A stretch of DNA of 6,443 bases from an uncultured Gammaproteobacteria bacterium. GTDB taxonomy: Bacteria > Pseudomonadota > Gammaproteobacteria > Pseudomonadales > Azotimanducaceae. How positions within the stretch are numbered: the first letter of the stretch is position 1; every line of letters begins with the position of its first letter. The position numbers and the translations under genes were made by a program. Below, piece by piece: positions 5,926 through 6,443 of this stretch. Where the stretch lies: contig CAJWLI010000085.1 in assembly GCA_913043075.1 (NCBI GenBank), forward strand, positions 1-6,443, written 5' to 3'. The notes beneath the pieces were generated by a model that was not told where the DNA came from, did not search any database, and saw only the letters and a program-made list of their open reading frames with translations.

Positions 5926-6443
5926 ATGGAAAATTTGTTGGGTAAGGTGGCTCTAGTCACTGGCGCTTCGAGATACAGAGGACTTGGAAGGGCAATAGCA
6001 CTTCGTCTCGCTTTAGACGGAGCTAGCCTAGTAGTTACCGGGCGCGCCCGAGCAAAAGAAGACAGACCGATCAATGAAAAAGAGATGAATTGGACGGGAG
6101 TAAGATCGCTCGCTGATGAGATAAAGAAAAACGGAGGCAACGCCGTAGCGGTTGAAGGAGATGTCACTCAAGAATCAGATGTTAAGGCAATAGTGAAAAG
6201 TGCCAGCGAAGCTTTTGGAAAGCTCGATATCATAGTCAATAATGCAGGAGTTCCAAGCGGCGCAGGGGCCGCTCCGATTTTAGATATGGACAACGAGCTA
6301 TGGTATTCGACAGTCGACGCCAACCTAAACAGTGTCTATTTGGTGACTAAACACGGTGGAAGACTTATTAGATCTGCTGGAAACGGAGGTTCAATCATTA
6401 ATATTTCCTCAACCGCAGGACGCAGAGGGATACCAGATTATGG
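5926..6443 (+). CDS. Short-chain dehydrogenase/reductase (SDR), 3' end beyond window
   Basis: The first 172 codons of an SDR-family NAD(P)-dependent oxidoreductase. Visible are the Rossmann start GKVALVTGAS (6-15) with a glycine-rich loop written TGASRYRGLG (12-21), two residues longer than the classical TGxxxGxG. GDV (78-80), NNAG (105-108), the structural N133 and IINISSTAG (157-165) with the probable catalytic Ser162 are also present. The active-site YxxxK would fall just past the window. Strand 2 ends in TGR (38-40) rather than an acidic residue, which favours NADP(H). The loop after it, about residues 41-57 and rich in charged residues, is longer than in FabG-type enzymes. The ATG has a modest GGGG ribosome site 8 nt upstream. 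The substrate cannot be read from the sequence. It is divergent from tal. Confidence 0.92.
   Translation, partial: MENLLGKVALVTGASRYRGLGRAIALRLALDGASLVVTGRARAKEDRPINEKEMNWTGVRSLADEIKKNGGNAVAVEGDVTQESDVKAIVKSASEAFGKLDIIVNNAGVPSGAGAAPILDMDNELWYSTVDANLNSVYLVTKHGGRLIRSAGNGGSIINISSTAGRRGIPDY

Noticed and set aside
5895..6167. Minus-strand open frame opposite the SDR start
   Set aside because: It is a shadow of the SDR gene, whose Rossmann motifs are clear on the plus strand.
1..6443. Defence system, CRISPR array, prophage or insertion sequence
   Set aside because: I saw no spaced direct repeats, transposase, integrase, nuclease or terminal inverted repeats; all genes belong to metabolic, transport or unassigned families.

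Overview
The window looks like a stretch of a moderately low-GC (about 45% by eye) Gram-negative chromosome, most likely a proteobacterium. Three things point that way: a lipoprotein signal with a lipobox, a Coq4-type ubiquinone biosynthesis protein, and a TalB-type transaldolase. An environmental (for example marine) gamma- or alphaproteobacterium would fit, but I cannot place it more closely from sequence alone. Coding density is high. I see no mobile element, CRISPR array, tRNA, rRNA or broken gene.

Layout. (1) Positions 1-3864, minus strand: a tight gene string, read right to left. It encodes a DUF1993 protein, a POT/PTR2 proton-coupled peptide transporter, a class III (CaiB/BaiF) CoA-transferase and a metallophosphoesterase-like lipoprotein that runs off the left edge. 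The gaps are 7 nt, 18 nt and a 4-nt ATGA overlap, so this is very probably one operon. (2) Positions 3865-4062: a divergent intergenic region with a good sigma70-type promoter for the rightward gene, a weaker candidate for the leftward operon, and a near-palindrome between them. (3) Positions 4063-4785, plus strand: coq4, with an intact HDxxH-x11-E metal motif. (4) Positions 4789-5739, minus strand: transaldolase, convergent with coq4 (3 bp between stop codons) and starting at TTG. (5) Positions 5740-5925: a second divergent intergenic region with a strong inverted repeat and a smaller dyad. (6) Positions 5926-6443, plus strand: the N-terminal part of a short-chain dehydrogenase/reductase, cut by the right edge.

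How they may work together. The transporter and the CoA-transferase suggest that the leftward operon imports a small peptide-like or carboxylic compound and activates it as a CoA thioester; the lipoprotein and the DUF1993 protein have no assigned substrate. This is inference from gene order only. Coq4 (quinone biosynthesis) and transaldolase (pentose phosphate pathway) are housekeeping functions with no evident link to that operon. I did not find a convincing new multi-gene system. The points most worth checking are the four-gene operon, the lipoprotein's altered metal motifs, the bacterial Coq4 and the intergenic dyads.
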